Source: a virus. From it: a stretch of 60,506 nt of DNA. The stretch is taken from positions 1 through 60,506 of IMG/VR virus record IMGVR_UViG_3300010412_000013. One strand, written 5' to 3'. Under the pieces are notes generated by a model. The model did no database searches and was not told the DNA's origin. It saw only the letters and a list, made by a program, of their open reading frames with translations. This document shows, piece after piece, positions 1-8,623 of this stretch (the first letter of the stretch is position 1; the number at the start of each line of letters is the position of its first letter). Both the position numbers and the translations under genes were made by a program.

Positions 1-1416
1 AAGGATTTCGACACCACCAAAAAAATCCAGAAGTTGCTTGATACCAAGGTCACCATCTTTGAGAAATACGATGGAACCAAATTGACTCTGGTACGCAATG
101 ATGCCAAATGGTCTCCAAACTATGAAGATAACTGGATTGTGGCATTTAAAGGGAACATTCTGTACCCAGAAGAATTTGGTGGAATCAAGGCAACCAACCA
201 GATTGTCAAGAGTTCTATTGGAACGAGCCAGTATGCGCTTATTCACAAACACCTGAAAAAAGTTCATTCAAAGACAAAGGACATACCGACCAATACCGAG
301 TTCTTTATTGAATACCTGATGAACAAACCCACTCTCACAAGAGACTATACCCACAAGCATGGAATGATTTTGTTGGCTTGGTCACCTACCCGATTCAGTG
401 TGACCAACGGAAAATTGAAGACCGTATCGAGCCAGTTCAATGTAAAGAACAGGGAAAAATTTGCCAAGGAGCTTGGTCTGAATGTTCCAAGGGTTCTCTA
501 TGACAAGAAGCCACTTGGCGGTTTTGTGACAGGGAGTTTCGATACACCTGAACAGAAGCTGCTTGCCATCAAGGAAAAATTGCTTGCTATAGATTCGGAA
601 TTCGGTGGCAAGACAGAAGGCGTTGTTATCCAGTTGCTTCCAAATGGTGGCATATACAAGTTCCTACAGAATGACCAACATGACGATTTGGTCAGGTCAG
701 ACAAGAAAAGCCGCTATAAGATGTCACAGGAAGAAGAGTCCAAATACTATGAGTCTATCAGGAAAATAGTTGAGCCTATGGTCGACAAGGTTGACAAGAA
801 AGACCTGAAGACATCGTTGGGTATCCTGTCTCATGAAATCTATAGCATGAAGAACCTTCCAAAGCATGACAAGAAAGAGCCAATCAATGTTCAGGATGAC
901 ATGTTCCTGACTGCCAAGACATCGCTGATAAAGCGAATGGAAGGCAACAATGGTGCATTGTTTAGTGGAAGGTTCTCGCCTCCCACAAAGGCACACATTG
1001 CCATCATCGAAGACGCATTGAAAAAATACGATACTGTCACACTAAATATCGTCAAGTCAGGAAAACTGGATGAAAAGAATCCTTTCCCTTATGACCTGCA
1101 AGAGAAGATATGGAGAAGCGTTTTCCCAAAGCTGACCATCCAGTCAACGAATACAGGAAACCTGATAACCGCACTGAAAAAGGCAGAAAACAATATCAAT
1201 GTGGTTCTCACAGGAACCGACAGGCTTAATGAGTATAAATCCCAATTGGCTGCCAATCCTGATATCAAGGTGGTTGAAATCAAGAGAACCACCGAAGACA
1301 TATCAGCAACCAAGGCAAGGAATGCCATCAAGAATAACAACAGAGCCGAGTTTGAAAAGAATATGGATAGACGCACATGGAAATTCTATGACGAACTGAA
1401 AAAATATGTAGGATGA
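1..1416 (+). CDS. RNA/DNA ligase-like domain fused to NMN adenylyltransferase-like domain (5' partial)
   Basis: The frame is open from the first base, so the start lies upstream. Domain 1 looks like a covalent nucleotidyltransferase (ligase superfamily): motif I K-Y-D-G at bases 64-75 (lysine would carry AMP), a motif III-like E-F-F-I-E-Y, and motif IV T-E-G-V-V-I near base 610. Domain 2 (about base 955 to the end) is a HIGH-type nucleotidyltransferase: G-R-F-S-P-P-T-K-A-H at 967-996 and I-S-A-T-K-A-R at 1300-1320, the two signatures of NadM/cytidylyltransferase proteins that bind the nucleotide triphosphate. Known family chemistry is NMN + ATP to NAD, or CTP transfer. Which substrate is used here, and whether the ligase domain seals RNA, is inference. 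A degenerate paralogue of domain 2 follows 3 bases downstream. Confidence 0.7.
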   Translation, partial: KDFDTTKKIQKLLDTKVTIFEKYDGTKLTLVRNDAKWSPNYEDNWIVAFKGNILYPEEFGGIKATNQIVKSSIGTSQYALIHKHLKKVHSKTKDIPTNTEFFIEYLMNKPTLTRDYTHKHGMILLAWSPTRFSVTNGKLKTVSSQFNVKNREKFAKELGLNVPRVLYDKKPLGGFVTGSFDTPEQKLLAIKEKLLAIDSEFGGKTEGVVIQLLPNGGIYKFLQNDQHDDLVRSDKKSRYKMSQEEESKYYESIRKIVEPMVDKVDKKDLKTSLGILSHEIYSMKNLPKHDKKEPINVQDDMFLTAKTSLIKRMEGNNGALFSGRFSPPTKAHIAIIEDALKKYDTVTLNIVKSGKLDEKNPFPYDLQEKIWRSVFPKLTIQSTNTGNLITALKKAENNINVVLTGTDRLNEYKSQLAANPDIKVVEIKRTTEDISATKARNAIKNNNRAEFEKNMDRRTWKFYDELKKYVG

Positions 1417-1419
1417 TTT

Positions 1420-2310
1420 ATGAAAAAGTTATTTGATATACAAAAAGAGTCCATGAGCCACAAGAGAGGAAAGTCGGTTGTGTTTACTTTCGGTTCATTC
1501 AACCCCATTACTCGCAGTGATGCTTTTATTATTGAGGCTGTCTTGGAAAAAGCCAAACAAGACAAGATGGATACTTTCATATTCACCGAGAGAAAGCAGG
1601 ATGCTATTGACAATCCACTATCGTTTGAGAAGAAGGTTGGTCTGATGGAACAGGCATATCCCAATGTATATGTCAACAAGAACAGGGCTATAAGAACTGT
1701 TGTTGAGTCAGTCGCATATCTCGAAAATAATAAATACCAACATATACATTTCATTGTGCCATCCGATAGTGCAAAAAACATTCCAATCATGTTGGAGAAG
1801 TTTGATATATCGTACACAATTCAAGAATTTAATGGAGACGAGGGGGATAGGGATTCCATTAGGGAAGCGGTTTTCAACAGGGATGTTACCCTATTAGAAA
1901 AACATCTTCCTTCAAGACTCAGGGAAGATGCTGACAATATCATGAAGTCTTTGACCAATGGTTACAAGATATATTTGAGTGAAAGCGAAAGAACACCACT
2001 TCTTGATATTTCCATTGCAAGGGGTGACATCGTTCAAGCCAAGAATTCTGACATTCTTGAGGTGTTGGCAATATCAGGTAATCATGTAATATGTGAATCT
2101 GTCTTGACCGGAACTATTGATACTCACAGGATATCTTCTGTTGACAAGGTTCCATTAAGGGAGAGGCTTATTCAGAAAGATGGTGAATGGGCACTGGTAT
2201 CCAAGACCACCGGAAGGGTATTGCGTAAGTATGGAAAGAACAAACCGAGCGATGATGTCGTCACACAAGATGAAAAAGAAATTCAATTTTTTAAACACAT
2301 AAACAAGTAG
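1420..2310 (+). CDS. Degenerate cytidylyltransferase/NadM-like protein
   Basis: The N-terminal 170 residues resemble the HIGH nucleotidyltransferase domain of the preceding gene: F-T-F-G-S-F-N-P-I-T-R-S-D (about residues 23-35) sits where G-x-F-x-P-x-T-x-x-H is expected, and S-I-R-E-A-V-F-N-R-D where the ISxTxxR motif is expected. The histidine that closes the first motif is aspartate here, so activity is doubtful. The C-terminal 110 residues match nothing I recognise, but end in a short basic segment (G-R-V-L-R-K-Y-G-K-N-K) seen at the ends of some T4-like head proteins. The N-terminus M-K-K-L-F-D-I-Q-K-E-S-M is weakly like the leaders described below. It may be a structural or regulatory paralogue of the upstream gene. 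Confidence 0.55.
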   Translation: MKKLFDIQKESMSHKRGKSVVFTFGSFNPITRSDAFIIEAVLEKAKQDKMDTFIFTERKQDAIDNPLSFEKKVGLMEQAYPNVYVNKNRAIRTVVESVAYLENNKYQHIHFIVPSDSAKNIPIMLEKFDISYTIQEFNGDEGDRDSIREAVFNRDVTLLEKHLPSRLREDADNIMKSLTNGYKIYLSESERTPLLDISIARGDIVQAKNSDILEVLAISGNHVICESVLTGTIDTHRISSVDKVPLRERLIQKDGEWALVSKTTGRVLRKYGKNKPSDDVVTQDEKEIQFFKHINK

Positions 2311-2319
2311 GAACAAAAA

Positions 2320-2646
2320 ATGGGATGGCACGAACAAAACATAGATTCTGACTTAATTTCTTCAGTGCAAGGAATATTGGCAGAAAAAATTCAAATTGCA
2401 TTTAATGTTGTGGATACCATCAAATACATAGACGGAAATAAATATAAATCACTATCATTTAAGGATGATTCAATCGTCAGAAAATCTGGTGCTAAAATGG
2501 ATTTATCAACTCTCACAAAAGTGAACCCAACCAAGGTCGAAACTACAAAAAATGGAGAAATAGTTACATTCTCCGATGGGTCATCAATCAAATTAACAAA
2601 ATCATCATTTGGTTTTTATGAACTTGAACCAATAAGGAGCAAATAA
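2320..2646 (+). CDS. Small protein with WH-type N-terminal leader
   Basis: 108 residues, no family recognised. It begins M-G-W-H-E-Q-N-I-D-S-D-L-I followed by a predicted helix ending G-I-L-A-E at residue 22. The same pattern (W-H, then I/L-D, then a helix ending in a hydrophobic-x-E) opens three other unrelated proteins in this region (2648, 7206, 10434). The remainder is a basic, beta-rich domain. I infer that the first 22 residues are a removable targeting leader. Eight bases separate it from the preceding gene and it lies 1 base upstream of the next. Confidence 0.6.
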   Translation: MGWHEQNIDSDLISSVQGILAEKIQIAFNVVDTIKYIDGNKYKSLSFKDDSIVRKSGAKMDLSTLTKVNPTKVETTKNGEIVTFSDGSSIKLTKSSFGFYELEPIRSK

Positions 2647-2647
2647 A

Positions 2648-3376
2648 ATGGGATGGCATGATTTACAAATAGATAATTCGCTTATTGAAACCATAGTGAA
2701 TCTGATGGAAGCGGGTGGTTCAGGAATGTTCATGGTTCATAAGACACCACTGGACAAAGCAAAGGCAATGGCACAGAAAGTTCTTGGAGACAAGTTCGAT
2801 GAAATATTTCCAGACTTTGATAGCAGATATGAAAGTCTTGCATCATCTATCAAGAAATACTCTAAGGGCATTAAGAGAATTGATATGCCTGTCATCAATG
2901 CTGACCAGATTGCCAAATTTGATGATGACCTGAAGAAAGGAAGGGTTGACCTGTTTGCCCCATTCGCCAAAGGGAAATATGTAACACCAGACCACTTGGA
3001 TGATATCAATGCAGGTGAAGCATGGATTGAACTTGGTCTGAAAGATGGCAACAAGAACGATGATGTCGTAAAAGGAAAGTTGACAAAACTGCAAGCCGAC
3101 AAACTGAAGCCAATCCAGACAGAAATCCACTTTGATAAAATAACAGAGACCGCCAAGAAGTTTGGCAAGATGACCGATGGTTCTCCACCCACCAAGCTGA
3201 CGATTATTGTATCTGCCGACAACTATATCATCGATGGACACCACCGTTGGGGTCTTGCATTAATGACAAACCCTACCGTGAAACTACAGGCACTTGTTGT
3301 TCCATTGAAAATCGACAAGCTGCTTGAACTTACCCGTAACTATGGTGATGCCATAGGAAATGAACGTAACGCATAA
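2648..3376 (+). CDS. ParB/sulfiredoxin-fold protein with WH-type leader
   Basis: 242 residues. The leader M-G-W-H-D-L-Q-I-D ends N-L-M-E at residue 21. The C-terminal half carries I-I-D-G-H-H-R-W (about residues 195-202), the signature loop of ParB-N/sulfiredoxin-fold domains, which bind nucleoside triphosphates and in some phage proteins cut DNA. It is preceded by K-P-I-Q-T-E-I-H-F-D-K-I, matching the usual strand with P-(I/V)-x-x-I before that loop. No helix-turn-helix DNA-binding domain follows, so it is not a chromosome-partition ParB. Together with the leader this suggests a packaged nuclease- or nucleotidase-like protein (inference). Confidence 0.6.
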   Translation: MGWHDLQIDNSLIETIVNLMEAGGSGMFMVHKTPLDKAKAMAQKVLGDKFDEIFPDFDSRYESLASSIKKYSKGIKRIDMPVINADQIAKFDDDLKKGRVDLFAPFAKGKYVTPDHLDDINAGEAWIELGLKDGNKNDDVVKGKLTKLQADKLKPIQTEIHFDKITETAKKFGKMTDGSPPTKLTIIVSADNYIIDGHHRWGLALMTNPTVKLQALVVPLKIDKLLELTRNYGDAIGNERNA

Positions 3377-3386
3377 GAGAATAGCC

Positions 3387-3632
3387 ATGAATACACCAAG
3401 AGAATTTACACCACCAAAATTTTGTCCAGATGCTGTTGCATCAAACGCCGGTTGGTTGAACCCAAGGGATAATAGTCTAATTGTTCCCAATCGCGGATTG
3501 GCTACAAGGATGGCTGAATGGAAAGCCAGACAAAAGCAGGAAAAGGAACCTGAAGTTATAAATACCGTTGAGCAGGTTGTGGATGAACCAAAACCAAAAA
3601 GACAACCAAGAAAAACCAAAAAGAACTCTTAA
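3387..3632 (+). CDS. Small basic-tailed conserved phage protein
   Basis: 81 residues from the ATG at 3387; an in-frame ATG at 3360 lies inside the previous gene and lacks a binding site. The core reads F-C-P-D-A-V-A-S-N-A-G-W-L-N-P, a pattern (P-x-A-V-x-x-x-x-G-W-x-x-P) I associate with short proteins near T4-like head genes. The last 25 residues are Lys/Arg/Pro-rich, suggesting nucleic-acid contact. Function unknown. Confidence 0.6.
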   Translation: MNTPREFTPPKFCPDAVASNAGWLNPRDNSLIVPNRGLATRMAEWKARQKQEKEPEVINTVEQVVDEPKPKRQPRKTKKNS

Positions 3633-3644
3633 GGAGAGTTGAAA

Positions 3645-3917
3645 ATGTTGCACATCACAGAATTACTGAGACTGAAATCCGGATACGAGAATGCCATTGC
3701 GAAAGGAAGAGGCAACTCAGCTATGGAAGAGAAACTGGATAAGGTTCTTGCGCTTATCGAAAAGCACGACAAGATTGTAGCCGAAAAAAAAGCCAAGAAA
3801 AATCGTGTTGCTGAAGCACCTTCTGAAGAATCCTTCGTCGTTGAATCTGCCGAAGAATCTGAAGTTGAAGCCTCGGATTCTCCAAAGCCAAAGAAGACAA
3901 GTAAGAAGAAAGACTGA
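3645..3917 (+). CDS. Highly charged small protein, possible head/core protein
   Basis: 90 residues from the ATG at 3645, chosen because an AAGGAG site sits 8 bases upstream. It starts M-L-H-I-T-E, which contains a hydrophobic-x-E site at residue 6, then a long charged helix, an acidic Ser/Glu stretch and a Lys/Pro tail. This composition is usual for internal core proteins of T4-like proheads. It overlaps the next gene by the single base at 3917. Confidence 0.55.
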   Translation: MLHITELLRLKSGYENAIAKGRGNSAMEEKLDKVLALIEKHDKIVAEKKAKKNRVAEAPSEESFVVESAEESEVEASDSPKPKKTSKKKD

Positions 3918-4333
3918 TGATTCGTTTTGGTGAATTCAGGGAATCCTTGCTGTCTGAGGAAAACGACCCATTTATTACCCAACAGGATTTGATAAATCTT
4001 GAGAAGATGCTCGACAATTTGTATAGCAAGTTGGGTATAGATGTTGAATTCACCAAACACTTCCTTGATAGGGTCAACGACATTCGTAACGTGACCCAAA
4101 TCAGGTTGAGTGAATTATCAAACCTCTTTAAAAAAGAGTTTCTGAAATTTGGTGATGTTTTGGCTGATATTAAGGATGGGGTTGAGGCAGTTTTGTTTGA
4201 TGTATCATCCAATATTAATATACCGTTTGTAATGAAATGGAATCCACACACAAAAGAAATGGAACTTGTGGCAAAAACTGTCATGAGAAAGAAAAATTTC
4301 TTGACACAAAATAAACGCTATACAGTAAGATAA
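3917..4333 (+). CDS. Conserved T4-like phage protein with leader
   Basis: 138 residues. The leader M-I-R-F-G-E-F-R-E-S-L-L-S-E has a candidate protease site at residue 14. The body has F-T-K-H-F-L-D-R-V-N-D-I-R-N, then S-N-I-N-I-P-F-V and L-V-A-K-T-V-M-R-K-K-N-F. This combination recurs in cyanophage and other T4-like genomes next to head genes. The F-T-x-H-F-x-x-R core resembles RelE/BrnT-type RNase-fold toxins (F-T-x-H-A-x-x-R), so a small RNase-fold is possible, but I cannot show catalytic residues. Confidence 0.6.
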   Translation: MIRFGEFRESLLSEENDPFITQQDLINLEKMLDNLYSKLGIDVEFTKHFLDRVNDIRNVTQIRLSELSNLFKKEFLKFGDVLADIKDGVEAVLFDVSSNINIPFVMKWNPHTKEMELVAKTVMRKKNFLTQNKRYTVR

Positions 4334-4335
4334 AT

Positions 4336-4656
4336 ATGTCAATCAACAAACAAAATTTTATAAAGGCAGCAGGGATTATCAGTGCTGTGACATCTATCTT
4401 CGGGGCAGTCTTTGTGTTTGAGGACAGGTATGCACATTCACAGGAAATGGATGTAAAATTAAAACACCAAGACGAGAAAATACAATTTTTACAAGAGCAT
4501 CTTCAGACAACACAAATAAAGATACTTGAGTATCTGAAGGCACAGGCAATAACCAGAAAGACGGTTCTGGAAATGAAAGAAGATTCCGGCAGTTTGACTT
4601 CCGATGAAAGGGTCGAATTGAGGAACTTGAGAGACACACTTAAAAACTTACAATAA
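4336..4656 (+). CDS. Small inner-membrane protein with coiled coil
   Basis: 106 residues. One hydrophobic segment at about residues 10-28 is followed by a charged helix with heptad spacing (about 35-70). The ATG at 4336 follows the previous stop closely, indicating coupling. This architecture is seen in holin-like and i-spanin-like proteins. The true spanin pair is at 11456, so the role here is unknown. Confidence 0.5.
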   Translation: MSINKQNFIKAAGIISAVTSIFGAVFVFEDRYAHSQEMDVKLKHQDEKIQFLQEHLQTTQIKILEYLKAQAITRKTVLEMKEDSGSLTSDERVELRNLRDTLKNLQ

Positions 4657-4670
4657 GGCTGGATACGGCA

Positions 4671-7196
4671 ATGAGCAAAAAAACATTCTTTGACTTCGAT
4701 AATAACCTGACAGAAAATTACAGGCTGAAGAACATGTTCGGTGGTCTGAACATGGGTTCTCAGGCGGTTGATGACGGAAACTCTGACCACTTCTATATTG
4801 GTTGGGCAAATGAACTGAGAAGGTTGAATGCATTTATTGGTGCAATTGCCCGTGGTCGTTATATTGACCCCGATTCTGTTATTGCCAACCTTCGCACAAA
4901 ACTGTTTGTTATGGGGATAGTATTTGACCCAGTATCCATTGGTGACCAAGAAGAAGGTCAACACTTCCTACCATTAAGGCAATATGAAGGCATCCGCAGG
5001 AATACTGAAACCGGCGATATTGAAGAAGTGAACTACCTTGATGAAGCATTCCCTAATGGTGTTTATTTGCACCTAAACTGGTATCCCGACGAAACCGGAA
5101 TGACCAAGTTGTCCGGTAAGATTATTACTGGTGAAGAGCTTGACAGGATGGCACAAGACGACGAAGAGCTTGCTGCTGCCCTTTCTGAAAGCATGATTGA
5201 AGAAGAATGTGGTTGTGATGATGATGAAGAAGAAGACGGTATGGAAGATGATATGGAAGACGGAATGGAAGATGATGATGACCTGACAGAATCCGCATTA
5301 AGTGTTTACAGAGCAATCGACAATCACCCAAAGAAGAAAATCAGCGAACTGCCAAAAGAACAACAAGCAAAGGCGGCTACACTGGTTAAACAAATGAAAG
5401 ACAACCAGAAGTCTGGCGACCCAGAAAAGACCGTTGTTGCCTATCAGAACGACAAGGGTAAGATTGGTGTATACACAATCAACAGCCAACAACTGAAGAA
5501 CATGCTTTTGAGCAAGTCTGGATTCGTGTTGACTGAAGACGTTATTAACGAATCATTCAAACTCAAGCAAAAGGTTGTTGATAAAAAGACTGGTGATACT
5601 GGTGTTATTGCTGAAGTTGGTAAAGGAAAACTGAAAGGCGTATATTTGATTGTTTGGGATAATAGCAAGAAAGGCGTATCAAGTCGAAATGAAGATGAAA
5701 TAAAAGCTGATGGCAGTATTAAAGAAGGATTGACATCATTCTCAATGTTCAATGAAGCCCAGAAAACTGGTGGCGATAAGGCTTACCAAGAATTCTTGGC
5801 TAAGAAATTGAAATCTATGGGATATGAAACCATCAAGGATATTCCCGATGATGAAAAGGATGACTTCTTCAATTCTGTTGATAAGGAATGGAAAGCCGAT
5901 GATGAAGGGGATTCAATGAATGAAGCCGTGATGTTCAAGAGCCTTGGTTCTGATGAATACGACATTATCAGCAAAGGGAAATCTGTTGGAAGAATTCGTA
6001 AAAAGACCGGCAGCTTTGAAGCCGACTATATGATTGGTAAGCAAAGGATGATTCATCACACAGGTTCAGGTTCTTCGCTGAAAACCGTAGATGATTTGAA
6101 AAAAGTCGTAACAAAGAATCTGGTCAAAAACCTGACCGAAGCTGCCGTTTCAGCAAACCCAATTTCATTCAAAGTCAAGAAAAAACTTGATAATCTTGGT
6201 AGTGTTACTAAAATTGATATCAAGGCAAATAAAGTGACCATGATTGGTTGGGATAAGCCAGAGAGCCTTTCGGTTGCTGTTGGAGTAACTCCAAAGTCAG
6301 TAGAAATTTTGACCAAGGGAACCAAGAAGATTCAACGTGCTGTCTATGCAGACGGTTCTGTTCTTGAAGTTTCTGTTGGTGCAGACCCACTGATGAGTAA
6401 AACTGTTGGTGTTGGTGTTGATGATGATTGGGTTGGAATCAAAGCCATGGCACCCATGAAAGAAGAAGTGGGTGACAAGGAAGAATACCAGAAGAAGGTT
6501 AAAAAGGCACTGAAAGATGCCGGATATGATTCCATCAAGGATATTCCTGATGATGAAAAGGATGACTTCTTCAACAAGCTGGATTCAATGCACGTTTCCG
6601 ATGATGAAGAAGCCGGAATCTCTGAAGGATTTAAACCAAGCCTTGCTTCGAGTGGAGACGAAACTGACATACTCGTCAATGGAAAGAAGATTGGAAAAAT
6701 CCACAAACTTCCTGATGGAAGATATGAAGCAGTTTACAAAATGAATGGCGTTGAATTGAAGCAACACACAGGAACCGGAGCATTGTCACTGAAGACAGTA
6801 AATGACCTGAAGAAATTTGTGATGAACAACATTCAAAAAAATATGAATGAAGAAACCGAAGGCACAGAAAGAAGCCTGATGGATTTGCTTGCAGAAGCAT
6901 CACAGGTTGAAGCGTCTGTCTGGAAAGACATTGAAAAATTGTCAAAGATGACCGACAGAAATGATAAGACCGGTGCAGCAATACATGGTGCAAAAACACT
7001 GATGAAACAGGCATCACCAGAGCAAGTAAAGGAATTGAAGCGCCTACAAGGTCGTTTTGAACACTATCATGGAATGGAAAATGGAATGAATGGTATGCAA
7101 TCAAAGGATTTCCAAGGATTGGTTACTATATTGTGGCAAAAAGCGAAAGAAGTTCTTCCAGACAAATTGGCAAAAGCATTCAAGGATGCATTCTAA
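4671..7196 (+). CDS. Large repeat protein with many prohead-protease-like sites (polyprotein-like)
   Basis: 841 residues. A conserved N-terminal domain (about 1-165) is followed by an acidic Asp/Glu tract (about 180-210). Two copies of a roughly 115-residue module start near residues 372 and 606. Each opens Y-Q-x-x-x-x-K-x-L-K-x-x-G-Y, then I-K-D-I-P-D-D-E-K-D-D-F-F-N, then a beta-rich segment ending S-L-K-T-V-x-D-L-K-K. Between modules lie repeated hydrophobic-x-E sites: N-L-T-E (residues 12-15 and again before A-A-V-S), A-L-S-E, D-L-T-E, V-L-T-E, G-I-S-E, D-L-L-A-E. A gp21-like protease is known to cut after such sites in T4 core proteins, so I infer a scaffold or internal protein cut into several pieces. 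The exact function is unknown. Confidence 0.6.
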   Translation: MSKKTFFDFDNNLTENYRLKNMFGGLNMGSQAVDDGNSDHFYIGWANELRRLNAFIGAIARGRYIDPDSVIANLRTKLFVMGIVFDPVSIGDQEEGQHFLPLRQYEGIRRNTETGDIEEVNYLDEAFPNGVYLHLNWYPDETGMTKLSGKIITGEELDRMAQDDEELAAALSESMIEEECGCDDDEEEDGMEDDMEDGMEDDDDLTESALSVYRAIDNHPKKKISELPKEQQAKAATLVKQMKDNQKSGDPEKTVVAYQNDKGKIGVYTINSQQLKNMLLSKSGFVLTEDVINESFKLKQKVVDKKTGDTGVIAEVGKGKLKGVYLIVWDNSKKGVSSRNEDEIKADGSIKEGLTSFSMFNEAQKTGGDKAYQEFLAKKLKSMGYETIKDIPDDEKDDFFNSVDKEWKADDEGDSMNEAVMFKSLGSDEYDIISKGKSVGRIRKKTGSFEADYMIGKQRMIHHTGSGSSLKTVDDLKKVVTKNLVKNLTEAAVSANPISFKVKKKLDNLGSVTKIDIKANKVTMIGWDKPESLSVAVGVTPKSVEILTKGTKKIQRAVYADGSVLEVSVGADPLMSKTVGVGVDDDWVGIKAMAPMKEEVGDKEEYQKKVKKALKDAGYDSIKDIPDDEKDDFFNKLDSMHVSDDEEAGISEGFKPSLASSGDETDILVNGKKIGKIHKLPDGRYEAVYKMNGVELKQHTGTGALSLKTVNDLKKFVMNNIQKNMNEETEGTERSLMDLLAEASQVEASVWKDIEKLSKMTDRNDKTGAAIHGAKTLMKQASPEQVKELKRLQGRFEHYHGMENGMNGMQSKDFQGLVTILWQKAKEVLPDKLAKAFKDAF

Positions 7197-7205
7197 GGAG
7201 CAAAT

Positions 7206-7643
7206 ATGTCAAATAGTTGGCACCAAAATGATATAGATAAAGACCTGCTTTCCACCATTGAAAACGTGATGGAGAGCAAGGATTCTGTATCAGCACAAAG
7301 ATACAAGGAAGACCAGTTGTCGGATTCCAAGTTCGCTCAGTTGCTCGTAGATGCTGTTAAGAAGAACATCAAGTCATTGAAAATGGATAAGACCAATATT
7401 TCAATTGACCTGAATCGCATTAAAGTATCTGAACTGAATGACTTTGTATCCGGTAAACTTGACTCAAAGAAAATAAATACATATGCCTATATGGTTGCTG
7501 ATAAAGTGACTAGGGGAGAGGGTATTAGTGACAGGCACAAGATGTTAAGGGATTCGTTGTCTACTGATATATTCACGAAACTTGTTGGAACACCAGTGAT
7601 GAATCTTGTAGTGCAGGAAGCAAAACGTAGAAATATAATTTAA
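7206..7643 (+). CDS. Protein with WH-type leader, function unknown
   Basis: 145 residues. The start is fixed by an AAGGAG site 6 bases before the ATG. It opens M-S-N-S-W-H-Q-N-D-I-D-K-D-L-L, with the helix ending N-V-M-E at residue 23, the same leader type as at 2320, 2648 and 10434. The body is mostly helical and basic with no recognised domain. It sits directly after the large repeat protein, in a run of probable head-internal proteins. Confidence 0.6.
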   Translation: MSNSWHQNDIDKDLLSTIENVMESKDSVSAQRYKEDQLSDSKFAQLLVDAVKKNIKSLKMDKTNISIDLNRIKVSELNDFVSGKLDSKKINTYAYMVADKVTRGEGISDRHKMLRDSLSTDIFTKLVGTPVMNLVVQEAKRRNII

Positions 7644-7657
7644 CCAAAATACATACT

Positions 7658-8038
7658 ATGGAATTTGACGTGCTAACTGAACAAAACTTTACCATGTTTG
7701 CCATAAGGCACTATGACAATCCCCACTGCTATAGTGAGGATGAATTCAATGAAGACATATTCCGATTTGTTGCCTTGAAGAGGCTTCTAATCAAATATGT
7801 GAATACAGGTGAACTAAAAGAACGCCTGATATTGAATCACCTGACGATTCTTTATAATGTATTTGGCGAATCAACAACAAGGATGTTGCTCTACAAACTC
7901 CCCGAAAAGACATATCCATCATTAAAAACTTTTCTTGTGTTTATCAATAGGTTACATCAAAGCCCCACCAAACACGAAATTCCCTTACTGAATATTCCTA
8001 TTGATATAAATATAACCAAGAGATTACGAGAAATTTGA
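7658..8038 (+). CDS. Conserved T4-like phage protein (DUF7207-like)
   Basis: 126 residues. F-A-I-R-H-Y-D-N-P-H-C, then E-F-N-E-D, R-L-I-L-N-H-L-T-I-L-Y-N-V-F-G and the late K-T-F-L-V-F-I are the recurring blocks of a small helical family common in T4-like genomes but without known function. No strong ribosome-binding site is visible. A perfect late-promoter core (TATAAATA, 8005-8012) lies in its last codons. Confidence 0.6.
   Translation: MEFDVLTEQNFTMFAIRHYDNPHCYSEDEFNEDIFRFVALKRLLIKYVNTGELKERLILNHLTILYNVFGESTTRMLLYKLPEKTYPSLKTFLVFINRLHQSPTKHEIPLLNIPIDINITKRLREI
8005..8012 (+). promoter_or_regulatory. Late promoter core TATAAATA
   Basis: Exact match to the T4 late promoter, 35 bases upstream of the ATG at 8048. 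T4 late promoters consist essentially of this element, read by the gp55 sigma with gp33 and the sliding clamp; a gp33 homologue is present at 42622. It lies inside the end of the previous gene. Confidence 0.5.
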
Positions 8039-8047
8039 TGGTTATCC

Positions 8048-8623
8048 ATGTCAACAATTATTGATACATTCATTGCATTCAGGATACTGAAATTGCTTGC
8101 TTCCAAATGGGAGGAAACTGACGCATTCAAGTTGGGCATTATTGATGCGAAGGGAAATTTCCTGAAGAAGACAGGCGACCTCACCAATGCAGAAGAGCGC
8201 AAGGCATTTACAAAATTCCACGTTCTCGTCTTTAACCTGAAGAAGCTGATAGAAAAACTTCCATTTGGTTCTATGCGATTGGCATCCCTTGCAACCGCAT
8301 TGTATTTGTTGAAAGAGGAAGTGGGCGACACAGGAAAGGATGTTGAGTCACTCATATGGAATTTCATCAAGGATAATGGATACAAGCCAAACAATCTGCA
8401 TGAACACTTTTGCCTAGTTGAGACCATTGACAAGGGCGAGTATATCGTTATCAGGGATATCATTACCGATGATGGAGCATTGTTCAAGAAGGGCGAGAAG
8501 ATTATTGTGTCCAATCCAAAACCTATTGACAAGGTTCTTGGCAATGAAGTATTCACCGGAAAATCAAAAAAGAATAAACAGACTGTCATCTTTGTAGCAA
8601 AAGATGTGGAGAAAGTAAAATGA
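8048..8623 (+). CDS. Conserved T4-superfamily virion-associated protein
   Basis: 191 residues. Blocks F-R-I-L-K-L-L, F-K-L-G-I-I-D-A-K-G, F-T-K-F-H-V-L-V-F-N-L-K-K-L and A-T-A-L-Y-L-L-K-E-E match a family found widely in large T4-like phages, often as a minor structural protein. There is no enzymatic motif. It overlaps the next gene by 4 bases (ATGA). A late promoter core precedes it. Confidence 0.6.
   Translation: MSTIIDTFIAFRILKLLASKWEETDAFKLGIIDAKGNFLKKTGDLTNAEERKAFTKFHVLVFNLKKLIEKLPFGSMRLASLATALYLLKEEVGDTGKDVESLIWNFIKDNGYKPNNLHEHFCLVETIDKGEYIVIRDIITDDGALFKKGEKIIVSNPKPIDKVLGNEVFTGKSKKNKQTVIFVAKDVEKVK

Noticed and set aside
2737-3222. Long minus-strand frames opposite coding genes (for example 2737-3222, 7957-8937, 53077-53847)
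   Set aside because: They are antisense to better-supported genes, lack binding sites and show low-complexity, Ser/Leu/Phe-rich translations typical of shadow frames.
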